DNA of 64,000 nt from Allocatelliglobosispora scoriae (GTDB lineage: Bacteria; Actinomycetota; Actinomycetes; Mycobacteriales; Micromonosporaceae), in the NCBI RefSeq assembly GCF_014204945.1, contig NZ_JACHMN010000002.1, positions 868,001 to 932,000 of the forward strand, in the 5' to 3' direction. The first letter of the stretch is position 1; each line of letters begins with the position of its first letter. The notes under the pieces are model-generated. The model saw nothing but the letters and a program-made list of their open reading frames with translations, was not told where the DNA came from and ran no database searches. Position numbers and translations under genes: made by a program. Shown piece by piece: positions 17,376 to 26,423 of this stretch.

Positions 17376-18565
17376 GGTCGACTGCTGATGCGACACAGCA
17401 CCTTCAGCGCGCCGCGCGGGCGTTGCTGGCCTCTCCGATGCTCGTGCGGGGCATCGCCGACGACGACACCTTCCGCCTGGTACGCACATACGCCGCCGAC
17501 CTGCGGGAGTGGTTCGATCGAGAGACCGGCTGGCGGTTGCGGGTGGACGCCGAGGTGGCCCGCCTGTTCAAGGTTGCGGCGACGACGCGGGATGCGACGT
17601 ATCCGGCCCGCGACCCCCGGCACAAGGTCGGGTTCGGGCGCCAACGGTATGTCCTGATCTGCCTCGCTCTCGGGTGCCTGGAGCGAGCCGATGGCCAGAT
17701 CACCCTGGGCAGACTCGCCGACCAACTGCTTCTCGTCGGGGCCGATCCCGACCTCGCCGCGGCCGGGTTCCGGTTCGCCCTCGACGGCGTCGACCGCCGC
17801 GAGCGCCGCGGCGACCTCGTGGCCGTGGCCCGGCTGCTCATCAGCTGGGGTGCCCTGCACCGGCTCGCCGGTGCCGAGGAAGCCTTCCTCGGCAGCAACG
17901 GCGACGTCCTCTACGACGTGGACCGCCGAGTCGTAGCGGGCATCCTCGCCGGCACCAAAGGACCCTCCCTCATCACCACTGCCGACCACGATCGACGGCT
18001 GGTGGAGCTGACCAGCGAGATCACGGCCGACACCGACGACAGCCGCAACCGTGCGCTGCGCCACGCCCTCACCCGCCGTCTCCTCGAAGAACCCGTCGTC
18101 TACTACGACGAACTCAGCCCCGACGAACTGGCCTACCTGACTCGCCAGCGCGCAGCGATCATCGGACGGATCACCGACCTCACCGGCTTGATCGCCGAAG
18201 TCCGCGCCGAGGGCATCGCCATGGTCGACCCCGACGACGAGCTCACGGACCTGCGCATGCCGGCCCAGGGCATGCAGAGCCATCTCACGCTGCTGCTGGC
18301 GGGAGCGATCGCGGCCACACCCACCGGGCAGTCCGTTTCCGACCTGCATCTCCTGACCCGGCGGCTGGCGAGCGAGCACAAGGCGTACTGGCGGAAGAAT
18401 GCGACCGACCCGGGAGCGGAGGTCGACCTCGTCGCCGAGGCCCTCGCAACGCTGCGCGCTCTCAAGCTGATCGCGGTCGAGGGCGAGTCCGTCGTGCCTC
18501 GACCGGCGATCGCCCGCTACGCGGTAGCACCACCTACCGTCTCCGCTCGCCGGGAGGAACAGTGA
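17372..18565 (+). CDS. TIGR02678/DUF2398-type protein, second subunit of Wadjet-like cassette
   Basis: 397 residues from GTG 17372, which overlaps the previous TGA by four bases; the open frame extends upstream to 17282 but that part is out of character. Family-type segments include ARALLASPMLVRGIADDDTF near the start, KVGFGRQRYVLICLALGCLE at about 85-105, and ARLLISWGALHRLAGAEEAF. It corresponds to the KITE/JetB-like small subunit that binds the kleisin-like first subunit in such operons. Its own stop again overlaps the next start (GTGA, 18562-18565), so the subunits are probably translated in fixed proportion. Confidence 0.8.
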   Translation: MRSTADATQHLQRAARALLASPMLVRGIADDDTFRLVRTYAADLREWFDRETGWRLRVDAEVARLFKVAATTRDATYPARDPRHKVGFGRQRYVLICLALGCLERADGQITLGRLADQLLLVGADPDLAAAGFRFALDGVDRRERRGDLVAVARLLISWGALHRLAGAEEAFLGSNGDVLYDVDRRVVAGILAGTKGPSLITTADHDRRLVELTSEITADTDDSRNRALRHALTRRLLEEPVVYYDELSPDELAYLTRQRAAIIGRITDLTGLIAEVRAEGIAMVDPDDELTDLRMPAQGMQSHLTLLLAGAIAATPTGQSVSDLHLLTRRLASEHKAYWRKNATDPGAEVDLVAEALATLRALKLIAVEGESVVPRPAIARYAVAPPTVSARREEQ

Positions 18566-21500
18566 CGACAATGCCCGCCCCTACGGTAGAGCGCTGGCGG
18601 CCGCTGCGCGCTGGGCTCGTGGATCTGTTCTACTACGACAACGAGGAGTTCCACTTCCACCGCGGCAGCCTGCTACTACGCGGCAACAACGGCACAGGCA
18701 AATCCAAGGTGCTCGCCCTGATGCTGCCCTTCCTCCTCGACGGGGAGCTGACGCCGTACCGGGTGGAACCCGACGGTGACAAGGGCAAGAAGATGGAGTG
18801 GAACCTGCTGCTCGGCGGCAAGCACCCCCATCCGGAGCGGCTCGGTTACACGTGGCTGGAGTTCGGCCGCCGCGACACCGACGGCACGGAGCACTACCTG
18901 ACCCTGGGCTGCGGGCTCAAGGCGGCCACCGGACGCGGCATCACCCGACACTGGTTCTTTGTCACCAGCCAGCGCGTCGGCACCGAATTGGCGCTGCTGA
19001 CCCCATCAGGGACCGCGCTGACCCGGGAACGGCTCCGCGAGGCAGTCGGGCAGCACGGCCTGCTCTACGACCGGGCCGGCGACTACCGGCGAGCGATCGA
19101 CGAGGCGATGTTCGGCCTCGGCCCGCGGTATGAGTCTCTGGTAGACCTGCTGATCCGGCTGCGCCAGCCGCAGCTGACCAAGCGTCCCGACGAGCAGAAA
19201 CTGTCGCAGGCGCTGACCGAGGCCCTGCCCCCGCTCGACGAGAGCCTCATCGCGCAAGTCGCCGAGGCGTTCCGCAGCCTCGACGAGGAACGTGAGACTC
19301 TGGCCGACCTCAGCGACGCCAAACGGTCCGCCGATGACTTCCTGACGGCCTACCGGCGGTACGCACAGATCGCGGCCAAGCGGGCCGCAGCGTCACCGCG
19401 GCAGTTGCATAGCCGGTACGAGCAGATCGGCCGCGACCTCGGCGACGCCGAACGCCAGTTCACCCAGGCCGACCAGGCCATGCAAACCGCCGCCGACTTA
19501 CGCACCCGCTTGGGCGCCGAGTATGAGGAACTCACCGCACAGAAGAACGCCCTGGTGAGCAGTCCCGAGGCCCGCGCCGCCGACAACCTGCGACGGCTCG
19601 CCGAGCTGGCCACCGGCCTGACCGAGCTTGCCCAGAGCCACGGGACCACCCTGCAGATGTTGACGTCGCGGGCGGCGGAACTGGAGCGCCGGCTGGTCAG
19701 CGCACGCACCGAGCTGGAAGCCACGACCGGCGGCGAGACGAAGGCGCACGAGAACGCTAAGGCCGCCGCCCATGCGGCCCGCGTGAGCAGCGGGCACGCC
19801 GAACGTGTCGTCCCTGCCCTGGCTTCGGCGCACCCCCCTTTCACCAGTGCCGCCGAAGCCGCCCAGCAGCTAGCAGATCGACGCGCGTCTTCGCTGCGGC
19901 AGATCAAACTGCTCCTGGAGGTGCAGGCCACAGCCGCCCGGCTGGTGCAGGCGGCACGGGCAGCGGCAGACCGGCTGGCCAGCGAACTCGCCACCGCGAC
20001 GGAACACATCACGCTCGCCCAGGAGAAGGCCGACGCGCAAGGAACCTCACTGCTCGCCGAGATGCAAACCCACCTGACCACGACCGTCGAACTACGCGTG
20101 GCGGACCTCGATCAGGTACTCGCGGCACTCGAAGGCTGGGTCGAGACCCTCGACGGCGACAATCCCGCCGAACGAGCGATCACCGAAGCAGTCACGGCGG
20201 CTACGACGGACTTCGCCCGCTCAGATGCCGCCCTGGAAGTCCAGGAGCGGGCAGCCACAGCCCGTATCGCGGAGCTCGACTCCGAGCGCCAGCGGCTGGC
20301 CGAGGGCGGTCATGAGCCGCCGCCGCAGCCGCACACCCGCGATGTCACAGCCAGGCAGGCCCGGCCCGGCGCGCCGCTATGGCGAGTTGTCGATTTCGCC
20401 GAGACCGTGAGCGACGCAGATCGCGCCGGTCTCGAAGCCGCCCTGGAGGCCGCCGGAATCCTCGACGCCTGGCTCAGCCCGGACGGGGAACTGCGTGATC
20501 GGATCACCGACGACGTGATCCTCCGGCCGACCCCGACAACGCAGCCGCACCTGGGCGCGGCTCTGCGCCCGGTCGTCGGCCCGGCCGACGCGGCAGTAGT
20601 CACCGAGGAGGCGGTATCCCGAGCCCTGGCCACCGTCGGGCTCGGAGTCGGGCAGGGTACCTGGGTCGACACCGATGGACGGTTCGCCAACGGCGTTCTC
20701 GCCGGTCACTGGCACAAGGACACCGCGACCCACATCGGCGAAGGCGCCAGGGAGCGTGCCCGCCGCGTTCGGCTGCGCCAACTGGAGAATGAGCGCGATG
20801 AACTGCGCGCTGTGCTGGAGAACCTCCACGAGGCGCGAGCCGACCTCGCCGGACGCCGAGAGGTCCTGCTCACCGAGCACCGGGCCGTGCCGAGCGACCG
20901 CGCCCTGCGAGAGGCGTACACCCTGGTGGGAGCGGCACAGCAGGCTCGTCGCGACCTTGACCGGAGCCTCGGTGAAGCACAGGCCCACCAACGCGCAGCC
21001 GAAACAGCACTGACCGAACGCCAAGCTGCCGTTCGGGAATACGCCAGCGACACCGGCCTGCCCACAGACCCCGAGGAGCTGGACTCCGTCCGGGCCGGCC
21101 TGGAGGACTACCGGGTGGCACTCGCCGCGCTGTGGCCGGCCGCGAAAGCGCGATTCGATGCGGTGAAGGCACATCGAGACGCCGACCGCGACCGCACCGA
21201 AGCCTACGAACAGATCGAACCCGTAGCCGAGGCGCATGCCGAGGCCGACCTCAAGGCGACCGAGGCCAGGCAGGAGCACGCCGCACTGCAGGCCACCGTC
21301 GGCGACTCCATCGCCGAACTCGAAACCAAGCTCGCGACGGTCGAGGTACAGATGAGGGGGTGCGCACAGGCGCGGCGAACCGCCGAGACCGACGAGCGCA
21401 ACGCCGCGGAGCAACGGGGCACGGCCAACGGCGTGCGGCAGACACTCACGACCGACCTGGATACTGTCGCCGAACAGCGGGACTCCGCCATCAACGGTTT

Positions 21501-21942
21501 CCGGTCCTTCACCGGCACTGGGCTGCTGGCCCTGGCCTGCCCTGAGGTGAACGCACCCGATGCGGCACAACCGTGGACGGTCACGTCGGCGATCCAGGTC
21601 GCCCGCGCCGTTGATCGAACCCTTGCCGAGATCGACGAGGCCGGTCCCCGCTGGGAACGCAGCCAGCAGGCGATCACCACCGGGTTCAAGACGCTCGCCG
21701 ACAGCCTGAGCCGCTACGGCCACAACGCGATGATGACGCTCCGCGAGAACACCATGATCGTCGATGTTACCTTCCAGGGCCGCACGCAACCGGTGATGCA
21801 GCTCGCCGCCTCCCTCGTCGACGAGATCGCGGAACGTCAGCGGCTCCTGTCGGCCCGGGAGCGGGAGGTCCTGGAGACACATCTTGTCAACGAAGTCGCC
21901 GGGGCGCTACAAGAGCTGGTGACAACGGCGGAGTCCAGGTGA
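18562..21942 (+). CDS. SMC-like ATPase of Wadjet-like cassette, N-terminal part (TIGR02680)
   Basis: 1,126 residues from GTG 18562, with GGGAGGAA five bases upstream. The N-terminal head has the Walker A motif GNNGTGKS at residues 41-48, preceded by FYYDNEEFHFHRGSLLLRGN. From about 260 to 1,080 it is long Glu/Ala/Arg-rich coiled coil with a globular interruption near 600-720 (QARPGAPLWRVVDFAETVSD) where a hinge is expected. It stops at TGA 21940, in VTTAESR, before the signature motif and Walker B, which are in the next frame. Family members are normally one polypeptide of about 1,350-1,400 residues. Here the two frames sum to 1,360, so this gene is only the N-head plus arms. Confidence 0.85.
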   Translation: MTTMPAPTVERWRPLRAGLVDLFYYDNEEFHFHRGSLLLRGNNGTGKSKVLALMLPFLLDGELTPYRVEPDGDKGKKMEWNLLLGGKHPHPERLGYTWLEFGRRDTDGTEHYLTLGCGLKAATGRGITRHWFFVTSQRVGTELALLTPSGTALTRERLREAVGQHGLLYDRAGDYRRAIDEAMFGLGPRYESLVDLLIRLRQPQLTKRPDEQKLSQALTEALPPLDESLIAQVAEAFRSLDEERETLADLSDAKRSADDFLTAYRRYAQIAAKRAAASPRQLHSRYEQIGRDLGDAERQFTQADQAMQTAADLRTRLGAEYEELTAQKNALVSSPEARAADNLRRLAELATGLTELAQSHGTTLQMLTSRAAELERRLVSARTELEATTGGETKAHENAKAAAHAARVSSGHAERVVPALASAHPPFTSAAEAAQQLADRRASSLRQIKLLLEVQATAARLVQAARAAADRLASELATATEHITLAQEKADAQGTSLLAEMQTHLTTTVELRVADLDQVLAALEGWVETLDGDNPAERAITEAVTAATTDFARSDAALEVQERAATARIAELDSERQRLAEGGHEPPPQPHTRDVTARQARPGAPLWRVVDFAETVSDADRAGLEAALEAAGILDAWLSPDGELRDRITDDVILRPTPTTQPHLGAALRPVVGPADAAVVTEEAVSRALATVGLGVGQGTWVDTDGRFANGVLAGHWHKDTATHIGEGARERARRVRLRQLENERDELRAVLENLHEARADLAGRREVLLTEHRAVPSDRALREAYTLVGAAQQARRDLDRSLGEAQAHQRAAETALTERQAAVREYASDTGLPTDPEELDSVRAGLEDYRVALAALWPAAKARFDAVKAHRDADRDRTEAYEQIEPVAEAHAEADLKATEARQEHAALQATVGDSIAELETKLATVEVQMRGCAQARRTAETDERNAAEQRGTANGVRQTLTTDLDTVAEQRDSAINGFRSFTGTGLLALACPEVNAPDAAQPWTVTSAIQVARAVDRTLAEIDEAGPRWERSQQAITTGFKTLADSLSRYGHNAMMTLRENTMIVDVTFQGRTQPVMQLAASLVDEIAERQRLLSAREREVLETHLVNEVAGALQELVTTAESR

Positions 21943-22643
21943 ACGCCATGAACGACGAACTGGAGCAACGCCCCACCTCTACCGGCATGCGCCTGCGGTT
22001 GAAATGGGACGTCGCCCGCAACGCCCCGGACGGGCTGGCCGAACTGCGCAAACGGCAGCTACGCCAGAGCACCGACGTCTGGAGCGAGAGCGACCGGCGC
22101 AACGTCGGAGACTTCCTGCAGCAGCAGATCGCCCGTGAACGCGCCCGCGACGACGCCGGAACCTGGTCCGAGCAGCTCAGTCGAGCCCTGGACTACCGCG
22201 CCTGGCACCAGTTCGCCATCCAGCGCTACCGCGACGGGCAATGGGTCCCAGCCAGCGGACCGGCCTCTGGCGGCGAACGCGTGCTGGCCGCCAGCATCCC
22301 GCTCTTCGCCGCCGCGTCCTCCTACTACGGCTCGGCCAGCAACCGGCACGCACCCCGGCTGATCGCCCTCGACGAGGCCTTCGCCGGAGTCGACGACGAC
22401 TCACGAGCCAAATGCCTCGGGCTGCTGGCCAGCTTCGACCTCGACGTCGTCATGACCAGCGAACGCGAATGGGGCTGCTACCCGCAGGTCCCCGGCCTGG
22501 CCATCGCGCAGCTGTCACGGCGCGAGGGCATCGACGCTGTCCTGGTCACCCCCTGGCGCTGGGACGGGCACGGCCACCGCTACGCCGTGCCCCGGCCACG
22601 CAGCCAAGCCGGGTCGGCGTCAGCGGCGGAAGCCGATGACTGA
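21939..22643 (+). CDS. SMC-like ATPase of Wadjet-like cassette, C-terminal head as separate frame
   Basis: 234 residues from GTG 21939, which overlaps the stop of the N-terminal frame by four bases. It begins VNAMNDELEQRPTSTGMRLR, the sequence that normally continues the second coiled-coil arm into the C-terminal head. It carries the ABC signature SGGER at 111-115 and Walker B LIALDEAFAGVDD at 142-154 (D146, catalytic E147). The two halves could associate like split heads of Rad50/SMC-type ATPases. One additional base in AGGTG (for example AGGGTG) would fuse the frames exactly, so either this is a true split gene using the same GTGA coupling as its neighbours or a one-base deletion. Confidence 0.8.
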   Translation: MNAMNDELEQRPTSTGMRLRLKWDVARNAPDGLAELRKRQLRQSTDVWSESDRRNVGDFLQQQIARERARDDAGTWSEQLSRALDYRAWHQFAIQRYRDGQWVPASGPASGGERVLAASIPLFAAASSYYGSASNRHAPRLIALDEAFAGVDDDSRAKCLGLLASFDLDVVMTSEREWGCYPQVPGLAIAQLSRREGIDAVLVTPWRWDGHGHRYAVPRPRSQAGSASAAEADD

Positions 22644-23874
22644 CCCCGACCGGCTACAGCGAACCCTCGGCGGACCACACACCGCTTGGATCATGGACCG
22701 GATCGTGTCCCGCCTCCGCCAAGGCAACGACCTGACCGGGTCGATCACTCTGACCGACCCTGACCCCGAGCAGCGCCGCGCCACTGAGCTGCTGCTCGGC
22801 CGGGCACCGCGACGGGCCTCGTCGATCAGCGTCTCCCTCGACGACCTCGACACGATGCTGCGCCGCAGCGGCATCCACCCCGACGGCCTACGGTCCGCCG
22901 CACTGGCCCTCCGCGGCCCGGTCACCGCCGTCGCCGACCAGCGCGCCGCAGAAGAACTCGCCTGGCGCGAGGCAACCGCTCCCCTCACCGACCTGGTTGA
23001 CCAGAAACCGCACCTTCTTGGCTGGTACGCCGACCCGCGTACTCAACCACTGCTGCGCCGCCTCGGGGCACCCGACATCTTCGCCGACCTCGCCCGGACC
23101 CTGCAACGACTGCCGACGGCACCCCTGCCACTGGCCCAGTTCGCCGCGCTCACCACCGGCAACGCGCACGCCCTCGACCACGGCACTCCGCTGTCTACCC
23201 TCACCCTGTCCGCGATCCGCGCGACCTGGTGGCCTCCCGGAGCCGACCTGACCACCGCACCAGCCGAGCAGCGCCGCGAACTCTGGGACACCGTCGGCGT
23301 CCTTGTCGACGAACTCTCCACCACCGTGCTGACGCTGGACCTGCCCGTCACCGACGGCCCGCTGACGTATCTGGCGGCCCTGCCCGGCGAACCCGCCGTG
23401 CTCACCCTGCGCCAACTGGTCCGGCAGCCCAGCACCTTCGCTCCGACCGCGGTGTACATCTGCGAGAACCCGACCGTGCTCGCCGCTGCGGCCGACCTAC
23501 TCGGATCGACCTGCCCGGCCATGGTGTGCACTAACGGGCAGCCAACGACAGCGGTCATCCGGCTCCTGCACGATCTGCACCGCGACGGCTGCGAACTCTT
23601 CTACCACGGTGACTTCGACTGGGGCGGGCTACGTATCGCCAACCGCATCCGCACCCGAGTGCCCTGGCAGCCCTGGCGTTTCGACACGCGGGCATACACC
23701 CTGGCCTGCGCGAACTTCGAAGGTCAACCACTGGCAGACCAGCCGGGCGAGGCCCACTGGGACCAAGATCTGGCTAACGAGATCCGGGCACAGCGTAAGC
23801 GGATCGAAGAGGAACTCGTCCTCAGCGACCTCCTCTACGACCTCACTGACGCGGGTCCGACACGCAGGGTGTGA
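22636..23874 (+). CDS. TIGR02679-type TOPRIM nuclease subunit (JetD-like) of Wadjet-like cassette
   Basis: 412 residues. The C-terminal part is a TOPRIM-like (DUF2399) domain: VYICENPTVL with E277 as the TOPRIM glutamate, then CTNGQPTTAVIRLL, and GDFDWGGLRIANRI with the D326-x-D328 pair. These residues coordinate the metal ions in topoisomerase-like nucleases, and JetD-type subunits cleave plasmid DNA trapped by the SMC complex. The N-terminal half (about 50-240) is the helical DUF3323-like part. ATG 22636 overlaps the preceding gene by eight bases. All key acidic residues are present, so this subunit looks functional even though the SMC gene is split. Confidence 0.85.
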   Translation: MTDPDRLQRTLGGPHTAWIMDRIVSRLRQGNDLTGSITLTDPDPEQRRATELLLGRAPRRASSISVSLDDLDTMLRRSGIHPDGLRSAALALRGPVTAVADQRAAEELAWREATAPLTDLVDQKPHLLGWYADPRTQPLLRRLGAPDIFADLARTLQRLPTAPLPLAQFAALTTGNAHALDHGTPLSTLTLSAIRATWWPPGADLTTAPAEQRRELWDTVGVLVDELSTTVLTLDLPVTDGPLTYLAALPGEPAVLTLRQLVRQPSTFAPTAVYICENPTVLAAAADLLGSTCPAMVCTNGQPTTAVIRLLHDLHRDGCELFYHGDFDWGGLRIANRIRTRVPWQPWRFDTRAYTLACANFEGQPLADQPGEAHWDQDLANEIRAQRKRIEEELVLSDLLYDLTDAGPTRRV

Positions 23875-23883
23875 AGACAGATC

Positions 23884-24194
23884 TTGATCAGGGCACCAAA
23901 CTGGCGGGTGTCCGGAGTTCGTAGCTGGTGGTGGTGCTGCTGGCGATCAGGTCGGCCTGTTCCTGGATCTTGTCGCGTTTGCGTTCCCAGCCGAGATAGG
24001 CCCCTTGGCGCGGGCTCCAGGTCGTTCCCGGAACAGGACCGCGCACGCCGGCTCGGCCCGTTCGGCGTTGAGGGCTGCGATCCCGGCACAGAGCGCGGCC
24101 CGGTAGGTCTCGCCGGTGCCGAGCGACGGCGTCGCGCTGTCCGCGAAGTCGTCCAGCACCAGGTGGAGGGCCAGACCGCCACCGGCCTCCCGCC
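23884..24194 (-). pseudogene. Decayed coding fragment of unknown family
   Basis: Two minus-strand frames carry protein-like sequence: LALHLVLDDFADSATPSLGT and GETYRAALCAGIAALNAERA in one, then AYLGWERKRDKIQEQADLIA ending TPASLVP in another, with a frame change near 24020. It seems to be the 3' end of a broken gene joined to the IS5 fragment. No family is recognised. Confidence 0.35.
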
Positions 24195-24575
24195 GGACAC
24201 CTCGGACGCTCTGGGTGTAGATCACGCACGCGGTCGGGTGCGGGTCCCGGCCGGCTTGGCGCGAGCGAGGCCGACGAGGTCGTGGTTGAGGTCGGCGAAC
24301 ACGTTGTCGCTGGTCCAGGCGGCGAAGTACCAGTAGACCGTCTGCCACAGCGGCAGGTCGTGGGGCAGGTATCGCCAGGCGATGCCGGTGCGGTCGACGT
24401 AGAGGATCGCGTTGAAGATCTCCCGCAGGTCGTGGGTGGCGGGACGGTCCTTGACGCCGGCGTCGGTACGCGCCTGGCGCCAGGCGGTCAAGCGGGGTGC
24501 GATCAGCGCCCCGCGGGCGTCGGACTCGAACAATCTGAGAGCGTTCGGAAGCGCATGATCATAGGTGAGCCCGTC
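24195..24575 (-). mobile_element. IS5-family transposase fragment
   Basis: The minus strand encodes LTAWRQARTDAGVKDRPATH, DLREIFNAILYVDRTGIAWR, YLPHDLPLWQTVYWYFAAWT, the conserved N-terminal domain of IS5-type transposases. After a frameshift near 24240 comes TACVIYTQSVRG, where the family has CVIDTQSVK: the first catalytic Asp is Tyr here. Sequence homology ends just after this point, so the rest of the DDE domain is gone. The element is dead. It borders the 3' end of the SMC cassette. Confidence 0.75.
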
Positions 24576-24597
24576 CGCCACGGTTGCTCCGTGCTGC

Positions 24598-24643
24598 GAC
24601 GACGCCTCGCCTGCTTCGATGAAGAACCAGGCGAGGCGTCGTC
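24598..24643 (-). terminator. Strong terminator hairpin
   Basis: GACGACGCCTCGCCTG (24598-24613) and its exact complement at 24628-24643 form a 16-bp stem with a 14-base loop, nine bases after the stop of the leftward gene at 24652. Confidence 0.8.
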
Positions 24644-24651
24644 CGACTCTG

Positions 24652-25734
24652 TTAAGCGCGAGCATCGTCCAGTACGAGCAGATTCGGCACGTCGGGATTG
24701 GGTTCGCGGGTGTGGGAATCAGCCCACCTCGTTAGAAGCGATGGTCGTCCAGCAGGTAGAACCGGGCGCACCGCTTCGAAGACTCGCCGTATCGCCGTAT
24801 CGTCGTAGTCGGAGAAGCGTTCTGTTGCCTTCAGCCAGTAGCCGCCATTGCGTAACGGGACGACCTCGTGGAACGCCTGGGTCTGCTCAAGTCCGGCTAA
24901 GCCGCCAAGGCTGTCGCCGAGTTCCTGCGGCATGACGGTGACCCATGAGTACCCGCGCAAGACCTGGCGGCTGCCGGCACGGTCGAAGGCCAGCGAGCTC
25001 TCGAAATCCGCTTCCTTGAGGGCCTTACTGAAGACCGTGAGGCTGGTAGGAGTAGGCCCGATGTTGATCTCGCCGTAGGCCGGGTTGGCTTCGTGAGCGA
25101 CAGCTCGTAGGAACTCACATAGTGCCTGCTGGCGCTCGGGAGTCCCGAAGAGGAATCGCGGGTGGGCGGAGACCCGTAGGAACACGGTGGTCGTGTCGCA
25201 GCGGCCGTCCTCGTCGACGTTGCCATAGACCATCGGATATAAGGTATCCGACATATGGACTTTAGCGGCAAATTCTGGTTGGCCCCCTGGGCCCACCTCT
25301 ACCTCGGGGCAGGCGGGATCGCGTGGCAAGAGGTACTCGGCCACAAGTTGCGATCCGTCGTCGTGGTCACTCACTGCGGTGAGAAATTCCGCCCAGTTCT
25401 CGTCGGTCATGGTTCGGCTGAAGACGACTTCGTGGTCTCGCCACTCCCCTCCAAACAGTGCGATTGTGACCCAGCGGTCGCCCGCTGGGAGCCTCGACTG
25501 CTGGATAGCCCCTGCCTCCGTTATTTCGAGGAGGTCGTAGCCCGGTAGCGGCCGTAACGCGAGGGCCTCTTGGAATTCCCGAGCGATGGATTGCCATGCT
25601 CTTTCGAACCAGGAGCGGATGATGCGGGTCGGGATCTCGCCTCCGAGCGGCAGGTCGAGGTAGAGCAGCGCGTTCGCCCAGAGGGTGGTGTCGGGCGGCG
25701 CAGCAATGGCGTCAGCAATGGTGATTTTCATCAT
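24652..25734 (-). CDS. Hypothetical protein coupled to a broken toxin-like gene
   Basis: 360 residues, soluble. The start ATG 25734 overlaps the TGA of the upstream frame by four bases (ATGA), so the two were one operon. Visible features are a Trp-rich N-terminal half (TTLWANALLYLDLPLGGEIP, RIIRSWFERAWQSIAREFQE) and a mixed C-terminal half with GYSWVTVMPQELGDSLGGL and NGGYWLKATERFSDYDDTAI. A large cytoplasmic protein translated with a toxin-like membrane protein would fit an immunity or accessory role, but no immunity family motif is recognised. The gene is intact and followed by a strong terminator, although its upstream partner is damaged. Confidence 0.7.
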   Translation of the reverse strand: MMKITIADAIAAPPDTTLWANALLYLDLPLGGEIPTRIIRSWFERAWQSIAREFQEALALRPLPGYDLLEITEAGAIQQSRLPAGDRWVTIALFGGEWRDHEVVFSRTMTDENWAEFLTAVSDHDDGSQLVAEYLLPRDPACPEVEVGPGGQPEFAAKVHMSDTLYPMVYGNVDEDGRCDTTTVFLRVSAHPRFLFGTPERQQALCEFLRAVAHEANPAYGEINIGPTPTSLTVFSKALKEADFESSLAFDRAGSRQVLRGYSWVTVMPQELGDSLGGLAGLEQTQAFHEVVPLRNGGYWLKATERFSDYDDTAIRRVFEAVRPVLPAGRPSLLTRWADSHTREPNPDVPNLLVLDDARA

Positions 25735-26380
25735 GCCACCAAAACGTAGTCAGCTTTGTAACGGATAGAAGCGACGCCGAAGACGACAGACATGAAGCAG
25801 GCGAGTATCCCGGCGACAGCGAACCCAATAGCAAGCGAGAAGATCAGACTACCCAGGTCTCCCCAGCCGCCGCCCCTGACGCCGTCGCGCCATGCCCCAG
25901 TTCCGGACCCGCTGCGGGAGAACTTGTTGTGGCTCCGGCCGCGGTTGGGGCGGTGCTTGGCGGCTGGCGCCTTGGCCTTGACCTTCGGTTTGGCTTTCGG
26001 AATCGTCGGCTTCTTCCGCGCGGCTACCTTGTCCTCCGCCTGCCGGTGGGTCTGTTTTGCCGTGTCGGTGTCCTCTTGGTCGTCGTCGGTGCTGTAGAGC
26101 TCCAATCCCTTCCAGCTTGATGTCCTCACGGTGACCTTCTGCTGGAGGAGGAACGAGTACCCCGTCTGCGGCAATCCGAGCGGCGGCCCAGCCTGGACGT
26201 CCCGGCCCCACAGCTCCCCGAAGTCGTCTGCGCTGATTTCCACATCGGGTTGTTTGTTCAGGGCGGACCTTCTGGTTCGACCTCCCAGATATAGACCGTA
26301 CCGCCGGGACCGCAGTCCCAGCAGACGATGTCGGGTACGCCGCCGCCCTCGGGAGTGTGTATATTTCCGTGTTTGACCTG
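25731..26380 (-). pseudogene. Broken toxin-like gene (C-terminal part)
   Basis: The 5' fragment reads HGNIHTPEGGGVPDIVCWDC then GPGGTVYIWEVEPEG in one frame. The protein continues in another as SALNKQPDVEISADDFGELW, with the frame change near 26270. The second part runs through a Lys/Pro-rich linker (about 25920-26060) to a C-terminal membrane helix, SLIFSLAIGFAVAGILACFM, and ends at the overlap with the next gene. VPDIVCWDC...VYIWEVEPE resembles C-terminal segments of RHS/polymorphic-toxin type proteins. The N-terminal part is missing: the IS256-type remnant begins at the break. Family assignment is tentative. Confidence 0.5.
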
Positions 26381-26394
26381 GATGTGATCCGTTG

Positions 26395-26413
26395 AACCGG
26401 GCGTAGCCCGGTT
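26395..26413. repeat. Hairpin before IS256-type transposase
   Basis: AACCGGGC-GTA-GCCCGGTT is a perfect 8-bp stem with a three-base loop, ending 10 bases before the transposase start. It may protect the transposase gene from read-through or be part of the element's end. Confidence 0.5.
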
Positions 26414-26423
26414 GGAAGGGATC

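Noticed and set aside
20377-21882. 501-residue leftward frame opposite the SMC gene
   Set aside because: No motif; it lies entirely within coiled-coil coding sequence on the other strand.
24195-24575. IS5-type region considered as a functional transposase
   Set aside because: The first catalytic Asp is Tyr, there is a frameshift, and the rest of the DDE domain is absent.
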